This document shows positions 9,001-15,314 of a stretch of 44,858 nt of DNA, piece by piece. The stretch is from IMG/VR virus record IMGVR_UViG_3300022745_000057, positions 1-44,858 of that record; one strand, written 5' to 3'. Numbering within the stretch: position 1 is the stretch's first letter; each line of letters begins with the position of its first letter. The notes beneath the pieces were generated by a model. It saw only the letters and a program-made list of their open reading frames with translations, was not told the origin of the DNA and did not search any database. The position numbers were made by a program, and so were the translations under genes. Source of the stretch: a virus.

Positions 9001-9162
9001 GTGGCGGCTGATGTCCGGGCACCAAAGCTTCACCGGCTCGTCATCGACGGCCCAGGACAGGAGCAGCGGTTGCGTGCTCGGGTCGAGCACGTATTTAAGC
9101 GTGCCGGTGACCGTCAGGTCGAGCGCCGAGCGCGTCTCCCAGTCGAAGAAGCAGAAGCTCAT
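6040..9162 (-). CDS. DNA polymerase I (family A) interrupted by an intein
   Basis: A 1040-residue precursor. The 3'-5' exonuclease domain shows DWETRS (Asp7, Glu9), HNAAFD (Asn92, Asp96) and DYSVQD (Tyr198, Asp202). The polymerase palm and fingers show motif A DWSAIEAR (Asp440), motif B (Arg509, Lys513 and LGFRG at 519-523) and motif C HTHDEV near the C-terminus. There is no 5' nuclease domain, as in many phage enzymes. An intein of 313 residues (648-960) sits between QIEN and CTQATAAS, inside the conserved element that contacts the primer-template; removal leaves a 727-residue enzyme. The start (9162) overlaps the upstream gene as ATGA. Activity depends on intein splicing. Confidence 0.9.
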   Translation of the reverse strand: MSFCFFDWETRSALDLTVTGTLKYVLDPSTQPLLLSWAVDDEPVKLWCPDISRHLNVDVWAYVYNRMFAHGPAPHDIRAHLEQPDGYVVAHNAAFDRNVWQQIATPDYGFPHLPLERVLDNQAQAQASNLPGGLDFAGRALGLGTKTIGGKAIMKRFADAAQPLPGAPADIAALMAKGYSREKAVQTAIDAWALYLDYSVQDTELMRDVWKCTRPLDAQEWAEYWVSEKINDRGMLADLDVCAGAATYHVEEAAYVVERVKEITGGAIAGPSFTAQINQWVYDRLPDDLAELMVKKRDDEGYVTNLTGDKTIMTRLLEEFQTSDTPPADEVIDLIEVLQFGRSSSALKFQKILDQSVDGRLTGSYVFNGAGQTGRYSSRGTQIHNLPRDYLKNELDVLDLVAANVPIEKLREIGPVSSVLAKLIRPTFIAPMGKLLVWGDWSAIEARVTPWLAATRDAEEAVLVPFRESDVDKTKPDVYVLNAAQVFKVYPDVLWERYMNGDPEAKAYRQGGKVMVLSLGFRGSVGALKAMAKNYGIRLSNEEAKTWVDGWRDRNRWNKRFGVKCEEAAFSAMRQPGDMLKAGRIQYQFVPGLMGGTLVAYLPDGRPIVYPKAKISRVEKFGKMQDAITYLNGMGYRHLWDGLQIENCLAGDTPVLTRRGIVRLDMVQGTDLLWDGIEWVPHSKLILKGIQPVIDKWGVRLTPDHLVRIVDGWKKAEDCSRYDRADVWLPNDAETFRSDGGPRQKGHLVGALRLRERIGGAYRWLQEQSKAVAYKLWLQNQGAASGRASFPRYVSTSGILGVALNGRSLYPTNPSGVEELRWARDHGLPPVATIVRDLLDRYGPDLSIGASDRAVEQPRELRTDELLLGDSTRADAEHPTEPDGRHAEGPHAGNRSLGSERDRRDDAALQTGPRLGDERAILTPGLRQPVSVKVYDLLNCGPRNRFTVFDSDGVPFLVHNCTQATAASILRQTLVRLDVEEKEAQIVLHTHDEVGGEVDETSAGAFAERLHETMVRGWDWTEGLPLAAEVSTSWYYTKSA
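6283..7221 (-). other. PolA intein (splicing element, residues 648-960)
   Basis: The intein begins with Cys in CLAGDTPV (block A) and has TPDH (block B) about 50 residues later. It ends with VYDLLNCGPRNRF (block F) and LVHN followed by an extein Cys (block G). All residues needed for standard Cys1 / Asn-terminal / Cys+1 splicing are present; the block F His is not obvious. Between blocks B and F the in-frame translation has no recognisable endonuclease and looks like a shadow of another frame (Arg, Asp and Gly rich). That DNA encodes an HNH protein in a different frame (6366-7031). The splicing parts alone total only about 90 residues. Confidence 0.85.
6366..7031 (-). CDS. HNH homing endonuclease nested out of frame in the polA intein
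   Basis: A 221-residue protein in a different frame from the polymerase on the same strand, lying wholly inside the intein. It shows an N-terminal Cys-rich element (CVCG, then CGC), the block YSVWRSMVDRC and the signature KNYGGRGITVC. SNNHGSYEPTNCYWAT follows, typical of a family of phage HNH endonucleases, and the C-terminus (MLVIEASEVSGIGVTTLLYRL) resembles NUMOD-type DNA-binding modules. The ATG at 7031 has GTGAGGA six bases upstream, formed by codons of intein block B. The TAA at 6366-6368 falls exactly at the start of block F. It fills the slot where an in-frame endonuclease domain normally sits. Confidence 0.75.
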   Translation of the reverse strand: MAGKKRKIVRDMTGQTFGFLTMLKPSDRTAGHGKKAIWWARCVCGRELEVPTDGFRSNRKPSPTNCGCRTKELRAAARRSHGMSQHPAYSVWRSMVDRCTLPTHQAWKNYGGRGITVCPQWLQSFETFWTDMGPTYRSGLQIERSNNHGSYEPTNCYWATRREQMRNTRQNRMVDTPKGRMLVIEASEVSGIGVTTLLYRLDHGWATSELFLPPAYDNRYR

Positions 9163-9779
9163 GCTGCGGTACTCGCCAATCTAATCAGCAAATCGCGGAA
9201 TTCGGGCGGGGTATGGATGCGCGGCGTGCTATTCGTCCCTCCGCCGCGGGCCCCCACTTCGCCGAGACGCTTGGCGCGTTTCAGGCCCATGCGCGCCACC
9301 ACAGCCGGGTCGTACTTAGCTTCGGTATGCCCCCAGCGTAACTCCAGGCGCTCGGTGCGCACAGCATAGATAAGTGTCGGCTTGCGAGCATAATGCCCGT
9401 ATTGCCCCTGCTCGACACAGCAGGTCCAGCCGTAATTGTCGGCTTTGATCCAGCCGCCCGCGCGCGCAGGCACGGTCAGGCCGAAGTGAGGCCACGCATG
9501 ACTACCCCATGGGTGCTCGAGCACACCGCCAAATTCGCGAACAGCCGCGAGCGCGGCTTTGAAGCACCCGTTGTCGTCGCCCTTTATTTTACGCACGCCG
9601 GTACGCTTTACGGTGAGCGGTTGGCCGAACCACATTTTCCCCCAGCGCTGGCAAGGCGGGTGCGCAACCACCGGCCACGGCCCGGCGTACAGGCGTGCGT
9701 CACGTACTTCGTCCCACGGATCAATATCTGGCAGACCAAAATATGCGCCGTTAGTTTCGACGTACAAAGCTGCAATCAC
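9159..9779 (-). CDS. PPC-motif protein, possible cytosine-methyltransferase relative
   Basis: A 206-residue protein with VVAHPPCQRWG (about residues 37-47), which recalls the catalytic Pro-Cys motif of C5-cytosine methyltransferases. GGVLEHPWGSHAW and RKPTLIYAV follow at the positions where such enzymes have their next conserved blocks. The glycine-rich S-adenosylmethionine motif I (FxGxG) is missing at the N-terminus, so methylation activity is doubtful. Similar short phage proteins are usually left as hypothetical. The start is GTG at 9779, preceded by the exact box GAAAGGAACC (9783-9792), which decides this start. Its stop overlaps the polymerase start as ATGA. Function is not established. 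Confidence 0.65.
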   Translation of the reverse strand: MIAALYVETNGAYFGLPDIDPWDEVRDARLYAGPWPVVAHPPCQRWGKMWFGQPLTVKRTGVRKIKGDDNGCFKAALAAVREFGGVLEHPWGSHAWPHFGLTVPARAGGWIKADNYGWTCCVEQGQYGHYARKPTLIYAVRTERLELRWGHTEAKYDPAVVARMGLKRAKRLGEVGARGGGTNSTPRIHTPPEFRDLLIRLASTAA

Positions 9780-9857
9780 GGTGGTTCCTTTCGAGAAGGC
9801 GTCGGGACCGGCGGCGGATCAAGACAACCGCCGGTCCCGTCGGGTCCGTCGCTGGAC

Positions 9858-10166
9858 CTACTCGTCGGTCTCGGCGTCCGCGGGGGACGCGTCGCCGAGA
9901 GCCTTGGAGTAGACATGCACAAGCGCGTCCTGTTCGTCGCGCTTGGCCTTTTCCATGGCCCGCCGCCGGATGATGATCCGCATGATCTTCGGATCGAGCC
10001 CAAAAGCCTTGGCCTCGTCGAAAATCTCCTTGCGGTCGTCCTGCAGGGCGCTGATCTCCTCGTTCATCCGTTCGATGCGCTCGACAAGCGCCCGAAGCTG
10101 GCCATGCGCCGGCGCGGCGTTGGTCGCCGCGTCGTGCTCGAGGTCACCCTTGGCTTTGCCCGCCAT
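9858..10166 (-). CDS. GapR-like DNA-binding protein (DUF2312)
   Basis: A 102-residue helical protein whose core (about 20-85) matches DUF2312/GapR, nucleoid-associated proteins of alphaproteobacteria that bind overtwisted DNA ahead of forks. Visible landmarks are QLRALVERIERMNEEI (coiled coil), DDRKEIFDEAKAFG, and DPKIMRIIIRRR with the basic DNA-contact helix. The C-terminus is acidic (DASPADAETDE). Established knowledge says host GapR stimulates type II topoisomerases and is needed for replication. A phage copy in the replication operon could serve phage forks or compete with the host protein. It lies four bases after the 266-residue gene upstream. Confidence 0.85.
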   Translation of the reverse strand: MAGKAKGDLEHDAATNAAPAHGQLRALVERIERMNEEISALQDDRKEIFDEAKAFGLDPKIMRIIIRRRAMEKAKRDEQDALVHVYSKALGDASPADAETDE

Positions 10167-10169
10167 GGC

Positions 10170-10970
10170 TTAGCGCCGCATACGGCGGCGCGGCGCGGCG
10201 GCTTCGGCCTGGGCGGCCTGTTCCGCAGCGTAGGCGCTGTCGATGTCGTCGGGCTCGCCAGCCGGCGCGGCCGCGCGGGTACGCGGAGCGGCGGCTGTCA
10301 TGGCTTCCGGCGTGTCGTCCGGCTCGTCGGTGATGGGCGCGCCGTCGTCGATGGCCCGCCATTCCTTGATCGTGAACACCGGGTTGTGGATCCAGCCGTA
10401 CTGCTTGTGCTTGTACTTGTCGAAGCCGAGCTGGCCGACCGGGACGATCTTGTCGGGGTCCTTGGCCAGCTGCTCGAGCAGGGCATTGGTGATCGAGCCG
10501 AACATCTTCATGGCGCCGGTCGAGGACTGCTTGTACTCGACCTGCGTACCGGCGTCTTCGCCGGACACGCACGCCAGTTCGATCGACTGCTGGCGCTGGT
10601 AGACCAGTTGTTCGGCGCGGCCGGTCTTCTTGTCGGGCGTGCCCATCGGCAAGGTCGGCAGCGAGGCAACAGCCGGGAGCGGCTGGTTGATCGACACCAT
10701 GATTTCCTGCACCGGCGCACCGCCGGCATTGGTGTCCCATGCCACCCAGCCATGCTTGATCGACGTCGGGTTGACGGCCCACAGGCTGTCAGGCTCGACG
10801 ACGGTCTCTTCCTGGCCGAACAGCCAGTCGCCGTTGTTCTTGTCCATCTTCAGGAACGCCTTGTCCCCGCCGGTGGGCAGCGACATGACGGCGTTGGTGA
10901 GGGACTTGGCGAGGTCGTCCCGGTTGATCAGACCAAAGCCGGTCTGCGGGCGAACTGCGATATCATTCAT
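10170..10970 (-). CDS. Unknown replication-operon protein with disordered C-tail
   Basis: A 266-residue protein. Residues 1-195 look folded, with aromatic-rich segments such as NNGDWLFGQEE, HGWVAWDT and YGWIHNPVFTIKEW. Residues 205-266 are low complexity, rich in Ala, Pro, Asp and Glu, ending in a basic RRRMRR. A globular domain with a long acidic/Ala tail next to a nuclease, polymerase and GapR-like gene would suit a single-stranded DNA-binding protein, but I see no OB-fold signature I can name and the tail ends basic rather than in the usual acidic tip. The start at 10970 has only a purine-rich leader (AGCGAAGAGT). Function stays open. Confidence 0.6.
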   Translation of the reverse strand: MNDIAVRPQTGFGLINRDDLAKSLTNAVMSLPTGGDKAFLKMDKNNGDWLFGQEETVVEPDSLWAVNPTSIKHGWVAWDTNAGGAPVQEIMVSINQPLPAVASLPTLPMGTPDKKTGRAEQLVYQRQQSIELACVSGEDAGTQVEYKQSSTGAMKMFGSITNALLEQLAKDPDKIVPVGQLGFDKYKHKQYGWIHNPVFTIKEWRAIDDGAPITDEPDDTPEAMTAAAPRTRAAAPAGEPDDIDSAYAAEQAAQAEAAAPRRRMRR

Positions 10971-11056
10971 ACTCTTCGCTCTTTCTCTTCTCTGTCAGCC
11001 CTTGGGCTGTGCCGCGGAAGCCGCCGCGGCGCCGGATGCCGGCTTACGCCGGAATG

Positions 11057-12241
11057 TCATCGTGCCGACAGGCGGTCGGCGAGCATTTTCAGGGCGTCGG
11101 GGGCGACGGCCACGGCGGGCCGCTTGTCGCTTTCGGGCGCGAGGGTGGTGCCGCTCGACTTAGCGTCGACGAGCGCCTTGGGAAGTTCAGCAGGAAGTCC
11201 GGCGGCCTTCAACGCCTTTTCTGCCTGCGCCGGCGAAATCAGCTTCTTGACATAGCGGTCGGCGGCGGGAAGGCCGACCTTGGCCAGGTAGCGCAGCGTC
11301 TTGTCCTCGTCGACCCAGTTGCGCGTCGCGCGGCCATTGACCAGCTTCCAGCCGGGAATCGGCTGGCCCTGCTCAAGCAGGCTGTGCGCCATCTCCTTGA
11401 GCGACTTGCCCAGTTCGATCATGGCGTCGGCATAGGGCAGCTTTTCGGCCAACTGCGCGGCCAGTTGATCGGGCGTCAGCGCCAGCGTATCGGCGGCGAG
11501 GTTGTTGTAGAGCGGGCACCCGATCTTGCCATTGCAGAAGCGACAGTGCGGGCCGAGCTTGAACGGCGCGTCAGGCTCGAGCGCCCGCGCCACGGCGCGC
11601 TTCAGATCGATGGCGAACGCCTCGAGCTGCAGATAGCTGGTCATCCAGCGCGTCATCGGCTCGCCGTCGTTGACGCGCGGCGAAATGATGAACAGTTCAA
11701 TCGGCTTGTCGCGCGAAAAGAATTTGCTGGTCGGCTCGGTGTGCGCCGCTGCATAGGCGTAGTAGAGCAGCTGGACGTTCTCTTCGGCGAGCACCGGCAC
11801 GCCGCGCCCGAGTTTCCAATCGATCACCACCGTCCGGTCACGGGCCGAGCCGACGATATCGACCGTGCCGAAGGCGCCCTCGATGCCGGGGAAAACGACG
11901 CGCTGTTCGTTGTAGTAGTCGATGCCGCCCAGTTCCTTGTCGAGCGTGTCGAAAATCTCCAGCGCCGGCGCAATCGCCTCGTCGAAGAACTCCTCGGTGA
12001 TGACGATGCCGTTGAAAGTCAGGTCGATGACGTCACGGTCCTTTTCGGTCTTGCCTTGCAGGATCATGTCGATCGCCTCATGACCTGCCGTCCCCTCCTC
12101 GGCAAACTCACTGGACTTGCCCGGGTATTTTTCGCAGAGCAACATGGAGCCGGGGCATTCGAGAATACGCTTGGCCGAGGACCCACCGACGCTGGAATGG
12201 GCTCGGGCGCTATGGTCGATGACGGCGAGGTCGGTGGTCAT
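11057..12241 (-). CDS. PD-(D/E)XK nuclease, DUF2800 type
   Basis: A 394-residue protein of the DUF2800 group of phage exonucleases related to Cas4/RecB nucleases. The N-terminus HSSVGGSSAKRILECPGS is the family's opening. The nuclease core shows EEGTAGHEAI, GTVDIV (catalytic Asp), VVIDWKLG (Asp and Lys of the DxK motif) and NVQLLYYAYA (the Gln-Tyr helix). CRFCNGKIGCP provides Cys residues that may hold an iron-sulfur or zinc site. It probably processes DNA ends in recombination or replication. It is followed after about 90 bases by the 266-residue gene and preceded by a 90-residue gene overlapping as ATGA. Confidence 0.85.
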   Translation of the reverse strand: MTTDLAVIDHSARAHSSVGGSSAKRILECPGSMLLCEKYPGKSSEFAEEGTAGHEAIDMILQGKTEKDRDVIDLTFNGIVITEEFFDEAIAPALEIFDTLDKELGGIDYYNEQRVVFPGIEGAFGTVDIVGSARDRTVVIDWKLGRGVPVLAEENVQLLYYAYAAAHTEPTSKFFSRDKPIELFIISPRVNDGEPMTRWMTSYLQLEAFAIDLKRAVARALEPDAPFKLGPHCRFCNGKIGCPLYNNLAADTLALTPDQLAAQLAEKLPYADAMIELGKSLKEMAHSLLEQGQPIPGWKLVNGRATRNWVDEDKTLRYLAKVGLPAADRYVKKLISPAQAEKALKAAGLPAELPKALVDAKSSGTTLAPESDKRPAVAVAPDALKMLADRLSAR

Positions 12242-12510
12242 TCGGGCGATCCTTCGATCTGGCGGACGGGGAGAAAGGGCAATGTGAGGCGCCCGAAGCT
12301 GTCACCGACCGGTGCCGGCATGCCGCCGATGTCGATGGCGTCCCACGACAGATTCGGGGCGCTCGTGCCGCCGCCAGCGTGGAGGCGCACGAACCCATTG
12401 CCAAAGCCGGCGTAGACGTCGATGCCGCGGCGGTAGACCTTGGCCTGGCGGTAGACGCCGCGCGTGCGCAGGATGACGGCAGCGTCATCGATGACGTGAA
12501 AACGGTCCAT
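12238..12510 (-). CDS. 90-aa hypothetical protein
   Basis: A compact 90-residue protein without a recognised family. It contains a basic strand-rich part (RTRGVYRQAKVYRR) followed by a Gly-rich stretch (YAGFGNGF, HAGGGTS) and WDAIDIGG, suggesting a small all-beta fold. It is coupled at both ends: its ATG (12510) overlaps the upstream stop as TGATG and its own stop overlaps the nuclease start as ATGA. Position between regulator-like genes and a nuclease suggests an early accessory role, but nothing more can be said. Confidence 0.6.
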   Translation of the reverse strand: MDRFHVIDDAAVILRTRGVYRQAKVYRRGIDVYAGFGNGFVRLHAGGGTSAPNLSWDAIDIGGMPAPVGDSFGRLTLPFLPVRQIEGSPE

Positions 12511-12824
12511 CAGGCGACCTCCTCTTCATTTTCGGCGGGGGCTGCGTCGAACAGGGCGCGGAAATCCGCGTCGTCCATGACGCTGGCGTGCAGGTCATCG
12601 CCGGTGAACACCAGCCACTGGCCGGGATAGGCGATCTGGCGAGGGGCTTCGCCATGATAGGCGATCCACTCTCCGCCGGAATAGACGATGCGCCGCTCAT
12701 CGATAGCGCGGCGGATGAACGTCGCGCCGGTGTGCGTGCCGGGGATCTGGCCGGTCGCGGTCAGACGCACGGCACGAATGGTCAACGGCCGGCGCTGGTA
12801 GGTGTATGCGTTCTCGAAGCTCAT
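12510..12824 (-). CDS. 104-aa hypothetical protein
   Basis: A 104-residue protein without a recognised family. The N-terminal half contains YQRRPLTIRAVRL, an opening shared by a number of small phage proteins of unknown function. GGEWIAYHGEAPRQIAYPGQ in the middle and the acidic C-terminus (AAPAENEEEVA) are the other visible features. It overlaps the preceding gene as ATGA (12821-12824) and the following one as TGATG. Probably beta-rich in the first 70 residues, then helical. Confidence 0.6.
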   Translation of the reverse strand: MSFENAYTYQRRPLTIRAVRLTATGQIPGTHTGATFIRRAIDERRIVYSGGEWIAYHGEAPRQIAYPGQWLVFTGDDLHASVMDDADFRALFDAAPAENEEEVA

Positions 12825-13054
12825 TTCGAAGAGCCCTCCACACGCGCATCGATTCGCTTTTCGACGCGGGTCGCCAGACGATGCAGGTGCCGCGCCAGAC
12901 GGTGCGCGCTAGCCGGCGTCAGTCGTTCGCTCGAAGAAGTGTTTAGGTCTAGCAACACGGCGTTCTCCATTTCTGACACAACGACTTTCTTCCATTGCGA
13001 GACATCGACGACAACGCCGCCGACCTCTCGAATATCGATCTCGGATAGGCTCAT
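12821..13054 (-). CDS. 77-aa hypothetical protein
   Basis: Start chosen at ATG 13054, which overlaps the MucR-like stop as ATGA; the frame extends further upstream, but only through the MucR-like gene. The 77-residue product begins acidic and beta-like (SEIDIREVGGVVVDVSQW) and ends in a basic helix (HRLARHLHRLATRVEKR). No family is recognised. Being third in the operon after two DNA-binding proteins, it may be regulatory, but this rests only on position. Confidence 0.55.
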   Translation of the reverse strand: MSLSEIDIREVGGVVVDVSQWKKVVVSEMENAVLLDLNTSSSERLTPASAHRLARHLHRLATRVEKRIDARVEGSSK

Positions 13055-13500
13055 TTGGCGGTCCCTTTCTTCTTGCGGTTCTTGCCGAAGCCGCGGCCCT
13101 TGGCCGTCTCGGACAGGTGGATGGAATAGGCCGGGGCGACCATCGGGTATTGCGGCGGGAGGCCCCATTTGACGCGGTACTGTTGCGGCGTGAGGCCGTG
13201 CGCCTTGAGATGGAGGACCAGCGATTTGTAGAGCCGGCCATTCTCGAAGCTGCGCAGTGTCCAGCCGTCGGGGCTGATGCTGGCCTTGATCTCGTCGGCG
13301 AGCAGCAGGCGCCCGTCCGGCACGGACTGCACCAGATCCTCTTCGCGCAGCGCGACGGCGTACAATTCGCCCATGTTCTCGACCGACGCGATATCGGTCT
13401 CCTCGAACCCGGACAGCTTCTGGGCCTTGATCAGCGTGTCGGCGGCGACGAACCGCGCGACGGGCGCCGGCCCGGCGCCGGTGATGCGATAGAGGTTCAT
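13051..13500 (-). CDS. MucR/Ros-like transcriptional regulator lacking zinc Cys
   Basis: A 149-residue protein whose C-terminal 80 residues match the MucR/Ros family of alphaproteobacterial zinc-finger-type regulators. GRLYKSLVLHLKAHGLTPQQYR is followed by the hallmark KWGLPPQYPMVAPAYS and a basic tail (GKNRKKK). At the two zinc-binding Cys positions of Ros, this protein has Ser and Asn (RSFENG), while both His remain. The N-terminal 60 residues (YRITGAGPAPVARFVAADTL) are an extra module not found in host MucR. The gene is second in the leftward operon and overlaps its neighbours as ATGA. It may autoregulate the operon and touch host MucR targets; that is inference. Confidence 0.8.
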   Translation of the reverse strand: MNLYRITGAGPAPVARFVAADTLIKAQKLSGFEETDIASVENMGELYAVALREEDLVQSVPDGRLLLADEIKASISPDGWTLRSFENGRLYKSLVLHLKAHGLTPQQYRVKWGLPPQYPMVAPAYSIHLSETAKGRGFGKNRKKKGTAK

Positions 13501-13721
13501 GCGCTGTCCTTGCGATGCGACGGCCGGCGGCCCTGGGGCTTGGTGAAATCGGCTGTCTGCAGCAGCCCGTTGGCGTAGTCTGTCGCCAGCGCCTCGACGA
13601 CAGCAGCGCGGCTGATGCCGTGCCGCTGTGCGATGCCGTCGATGATCGCCAGCTTGCTTTCATAGATCAGCAGATGGATATCGAGCTTGTCGCCGCGGGC
13701 GGCGTGGTCCAGTGCGCTCAA
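13497..13721 (-). CDS. Small ribbon-helix-helix-like DNA-binding protein
   Basis: Start chosen at TTG 13721 because AAGGAG lies nine bases upstream and no ATG fits; upstream extension to 13841 would cross the promoter and the divergent gene. The 74-residue product has one strand-like segment (DKLDIHLLIYESKLAIIDGIAQRHG) followed by SRAAVVEALATDYANGL, typical of the helix-helix part of ribbon-helix-helix or short helix-turn-helix proteins, and a basic tail (GRRPSHRKDS). As the first gene after the divergent promoter region it is well placed to be an autorepressor. The unusual TTG start may keep expression low. Confidence 0.6.
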   Translation of the reverse strand: MSALDHAARGDKLDIHLLIYESKLAIIDGIAQRHGISRAAVVEALATDYANGLLQTADFTKPQGRRPSHRKDSA

Positions 13722-13755
13722 CGGGCTGGGCTCCTTGTGTGCAGTTGAGGCTTGA

Positions 13756-13784
13756 CCTTTACCGCGTCGCGTGTTAGTTGTCAA
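13756..13784 (-). promoter_or_regulatory. Promoter of the leftward early operon
   Basis: On the minus strand, a perfect -35 TTGACA (complement of 13779-13784) is separated by 17 bases from TAAAGG (complement of 13756-13761). Transcription would start about 28 bases before the TTG start at 13721. The same TTGAC-N17-TA pattern recurs at 21021-21049, 27084-27112 and 41645-41673. The region to the right holds the ribosome site and GTG of the divergent plus-strand gene, so both directions can be controlled together. A plus-strand TTGACC also lies at 13752-13757 but has no convincing -10. Confidence 0.55.
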
Positions 13785-13812
13785 CCATAAACATGGAAGG
13801 AACCCAGACACC

Positions 13813-14376
13813 GTGAAGCACCTTGGAAACCTGACCGTCACGCCGGAGAACGCCCTGAGCTTCCCGGCGGTGAGCGAGATCTACGGGCATCTGACGATCT
13901 CTGTTGAAACAAATCTTACCGCGCCGAACCTGACGATGGTGCGCGGGTGGATAACGATTCTTCATGGCGGCGTGCTAACCGCCCCGCGACTTGGTTTGAT
14001 CGACGGCTGGCTGACGATTCGCGGGTACAGCACCCTCGCGGCGGACAATCTGACCGAGATACGCGCCGACGCGACCATTGATCTTGATGAGTCTCTACGC
14101 ACACCGAAATTGGCAGAAGTCGGTTCTCTCTGGATCAAAAACAGCCGTGGTAACGGAGGTGGCTATGTGCTGCCGAACCTGTCTCTGGTTCGCAATGCAC
14201 TGACCTTGGCCCCGATGACCAGTCTCATCATGCCCGAACTTGAGCGTATCGGCGGCTCGCTGACCCTGCGCGCCAATGCCGAACTCAACGCTCCGAACCT
14301 GCAACACATCGGCGGCTACGCCGATATCGACGAGACGGCGACGATCGTCGCGCCGAAGTTCACTAATGCCCCGTAA
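13813..14376 (+). CDS. Solenoid repeat protein (about nine 20-residue repeats)
   Basis: Start chosen at GTG 13813 because GGAAGGAACC (one mismatch to the leader box) lies eight bases upstream. The 187-residue protein is built almost wholly of repeats of 19-21 residues with the pattern LTI, variable loop, L-AP-L, I-G. Examples are HLTISVETNLTAPNLTMVRG and SLTLRANAELNAPNLQHIGG. Such repeats form a beta- or leucine-rich-like solenoid that usually binds a partner protein. No signal peptide is present, so it acts in the cytoplasm. It is the first gene of the rightward early cluster and overlaps the VRR-NUC gene by 11 bases. The partner and role are unknown; an anti-host function is possible. Confidence 0.7.
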   Translation: MKHLGNLTVTPENALSFPAVSEIYGHLTISVETNLTAPNLTMVRGWITILHGGVLTAPRLGLIDGWLTIRGYSTLAADNLTEIRADATIDLDESLRTPKLAEVGSLWIKNSRGNGGGYVLPNLSLVRNALTLAPMTSLIMPELERIGGSLTLRANAELNAPNLQHIGGYADIDETATIVAPKFTNAP

Positions 14377-14713
14377 GCCGGCGCTCGAAATCACGCTCGA
14401 GACCCGCTGCGTCGCGGCCGTCGAGGCGCGCGGCGGGCTGGCGCTCAAGCTCCAGATTCCGGGCGTGCGGGGCTTTCCGGACCGATCGATCCTGATGCCC
14501 GGCCAGCCGGTCTGGTTCGCTGAGCTGAAGCGCCTCAAGACGGGGCGCGTCAGTGCCCAGCAGGAAGAATGGGCGCGGCGCCTGCGCGCGCTCGGCTACG
14601 CCGTGCATTTCATCGATACCTGGGAGCAGTTCGTGCAGGCGCTCGACGTCGCGGCGCTCGCGAGCTGGCCGTCGTCCCTAACCCCCTCAGATGAACGAAA
14701 GGATGAGAGATGA
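14366..14713 (+). CDS. VRR-NUC domain nuclease
   Basis: Start chosen at ATG 14366, inside the end of the preceding gene. The 115-residue protein fits the VRR-NUC branch of PD-(D/E)XK nucleases. LETRCVAAVEARGG is the first helix, GVRGFPDRSIL contains the catalytic Asp, and WFAELKRLKTGRVSAQQ contains the Glu-x-Lys and the following Gln. The length is usual for a stand-alone phage VRR-NUC protein. Family members are structure-specific nucleases proposed to act on branched or junction DNA. Next to an SNF2-like helicase gene it probably serves recombination-dependent replication. It overlaps the following gene as ATGA. Confidence 0.85.
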   Translation: MPRKPALEITLETRCVAAVEARGGLALKLQIPGVRGFPDRSILMPGQPVWFAELKRLKTGRVSAQQEEWARRLRALGYAVHFIDTWEQFVQALDVAALASWPSSLTPSDERKDER

Positions 14714-15003
14714 GCCTGACGATTGGCGAGACGGTGCCTGCGATTGTCGGTGCGCCAAGCGATGAAAGCCAAGAGCAACGAGCGCGCCGACTGTTCGATG
14801 AAATGGCCCGGAACATTGGGCGCGAGGCGGTCAATCACCTTAAGACCATGTACCCAGACATCATATCTGAACGCGGTCACTCGTCCAAGTCTTGGGAGAC
14901 ATCGCTGGTCAACACTATCCGAAACGACATCAATTGGCGAATGCGCCCCCTGCTGATGGCGCTGATTGCGGTGCATCAAGAATGGGAAGAGGACACCCCA
15001 TGA
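14710..15003 (+). CDS. 97-aa hypothetical protein
   Basis: A 97-residue, mostly helical protein with no recognised family. Visible segments are ESQEQRARRLFDEMAR, YPDIISERGHSSKSW and NTIRNDINWRMRPLLMALIAVHQEW. It is coupled on both sides by ATGA overlaps within the rightward early cluster, which supports it as a real gene. Nothing in the sequence indicates enzymatic function. Confidence 0.6.
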   Translation: MSLTIGETVPAIVGAPSDESQEQRARRLFDEMARNIGREAVNHLKTMYPDIISERGHSSKSWETSLVNTIRNDINWRMRPLLMALIAVHQEWEEDTP

Positions 15004-15311
15004 CCACAGATAGCATGGTGGAGAAAATGGCGAGGGCGATTGCGCGAGGGCTCGGCTACGAGTGGGACACGCTCTACGCCAGCAAGGGTGAATGGACGAA
15101 GGACAGGGGCTCTCGCCACGACATCAACGTGCCGTATAAGCCCGACTTCATCGACGCTGCCCGCGCCGCTCTTGAAGCCATGAGAGAACCGACCGTTCAC
15201 CAGACGTATGCGATGCACGAAGTTGTTCGATACGACAAAGACGGGGACGTAGCCAATTGCGCAGAAATGTTCACCGCCGCAATCGACGCAGCTCTTAAGG
15301 AAGGGGAATAG
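15000..15311 (+). CDS. 103-aa phage hypothetical protein
   Basis: Start chosen at ATG 15000, overlapping the previous stop as ATGA. The 103-residue protein begins MTTDSMVEKMARAIARGLGY and contains FIDAARAALEAMRE, a pattern shared by many small phage proteins of unknown function (an N-terminal amphipathic helix, a Trp-rich middle and an ARAAL-AM helix). It has a second helix near the C-terminus (AAIDAALKEGE). No catalytic residues are evident. Confidence 0.6.
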   Translation: MTTDSMVEKMARAIARGLGYEWDTLYASKGEWTKDRGSRHDINVPYKPDFIDAARAALEAMREPTVHQTYAMHEVVRYDKDGDVANCAEMFTAAIDAALKEGE

Positions 15312-15314
15312 GGG

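Noticed and set aside
9159-9779. Active C5-cytosine methyltransferase
   Set aside because: The PPC-like motif is there but the S-adenosylmethionine motif FxGxG at the N-terminus is absent; kept only as a possible relative.
9393-11255. 620-codon open frame on the plus strand
   Set aside because: Antisense shadow of the PPC-motif, GapR-like and 266-residue genes, all of which have motifs or coupling; the plus frame has none.
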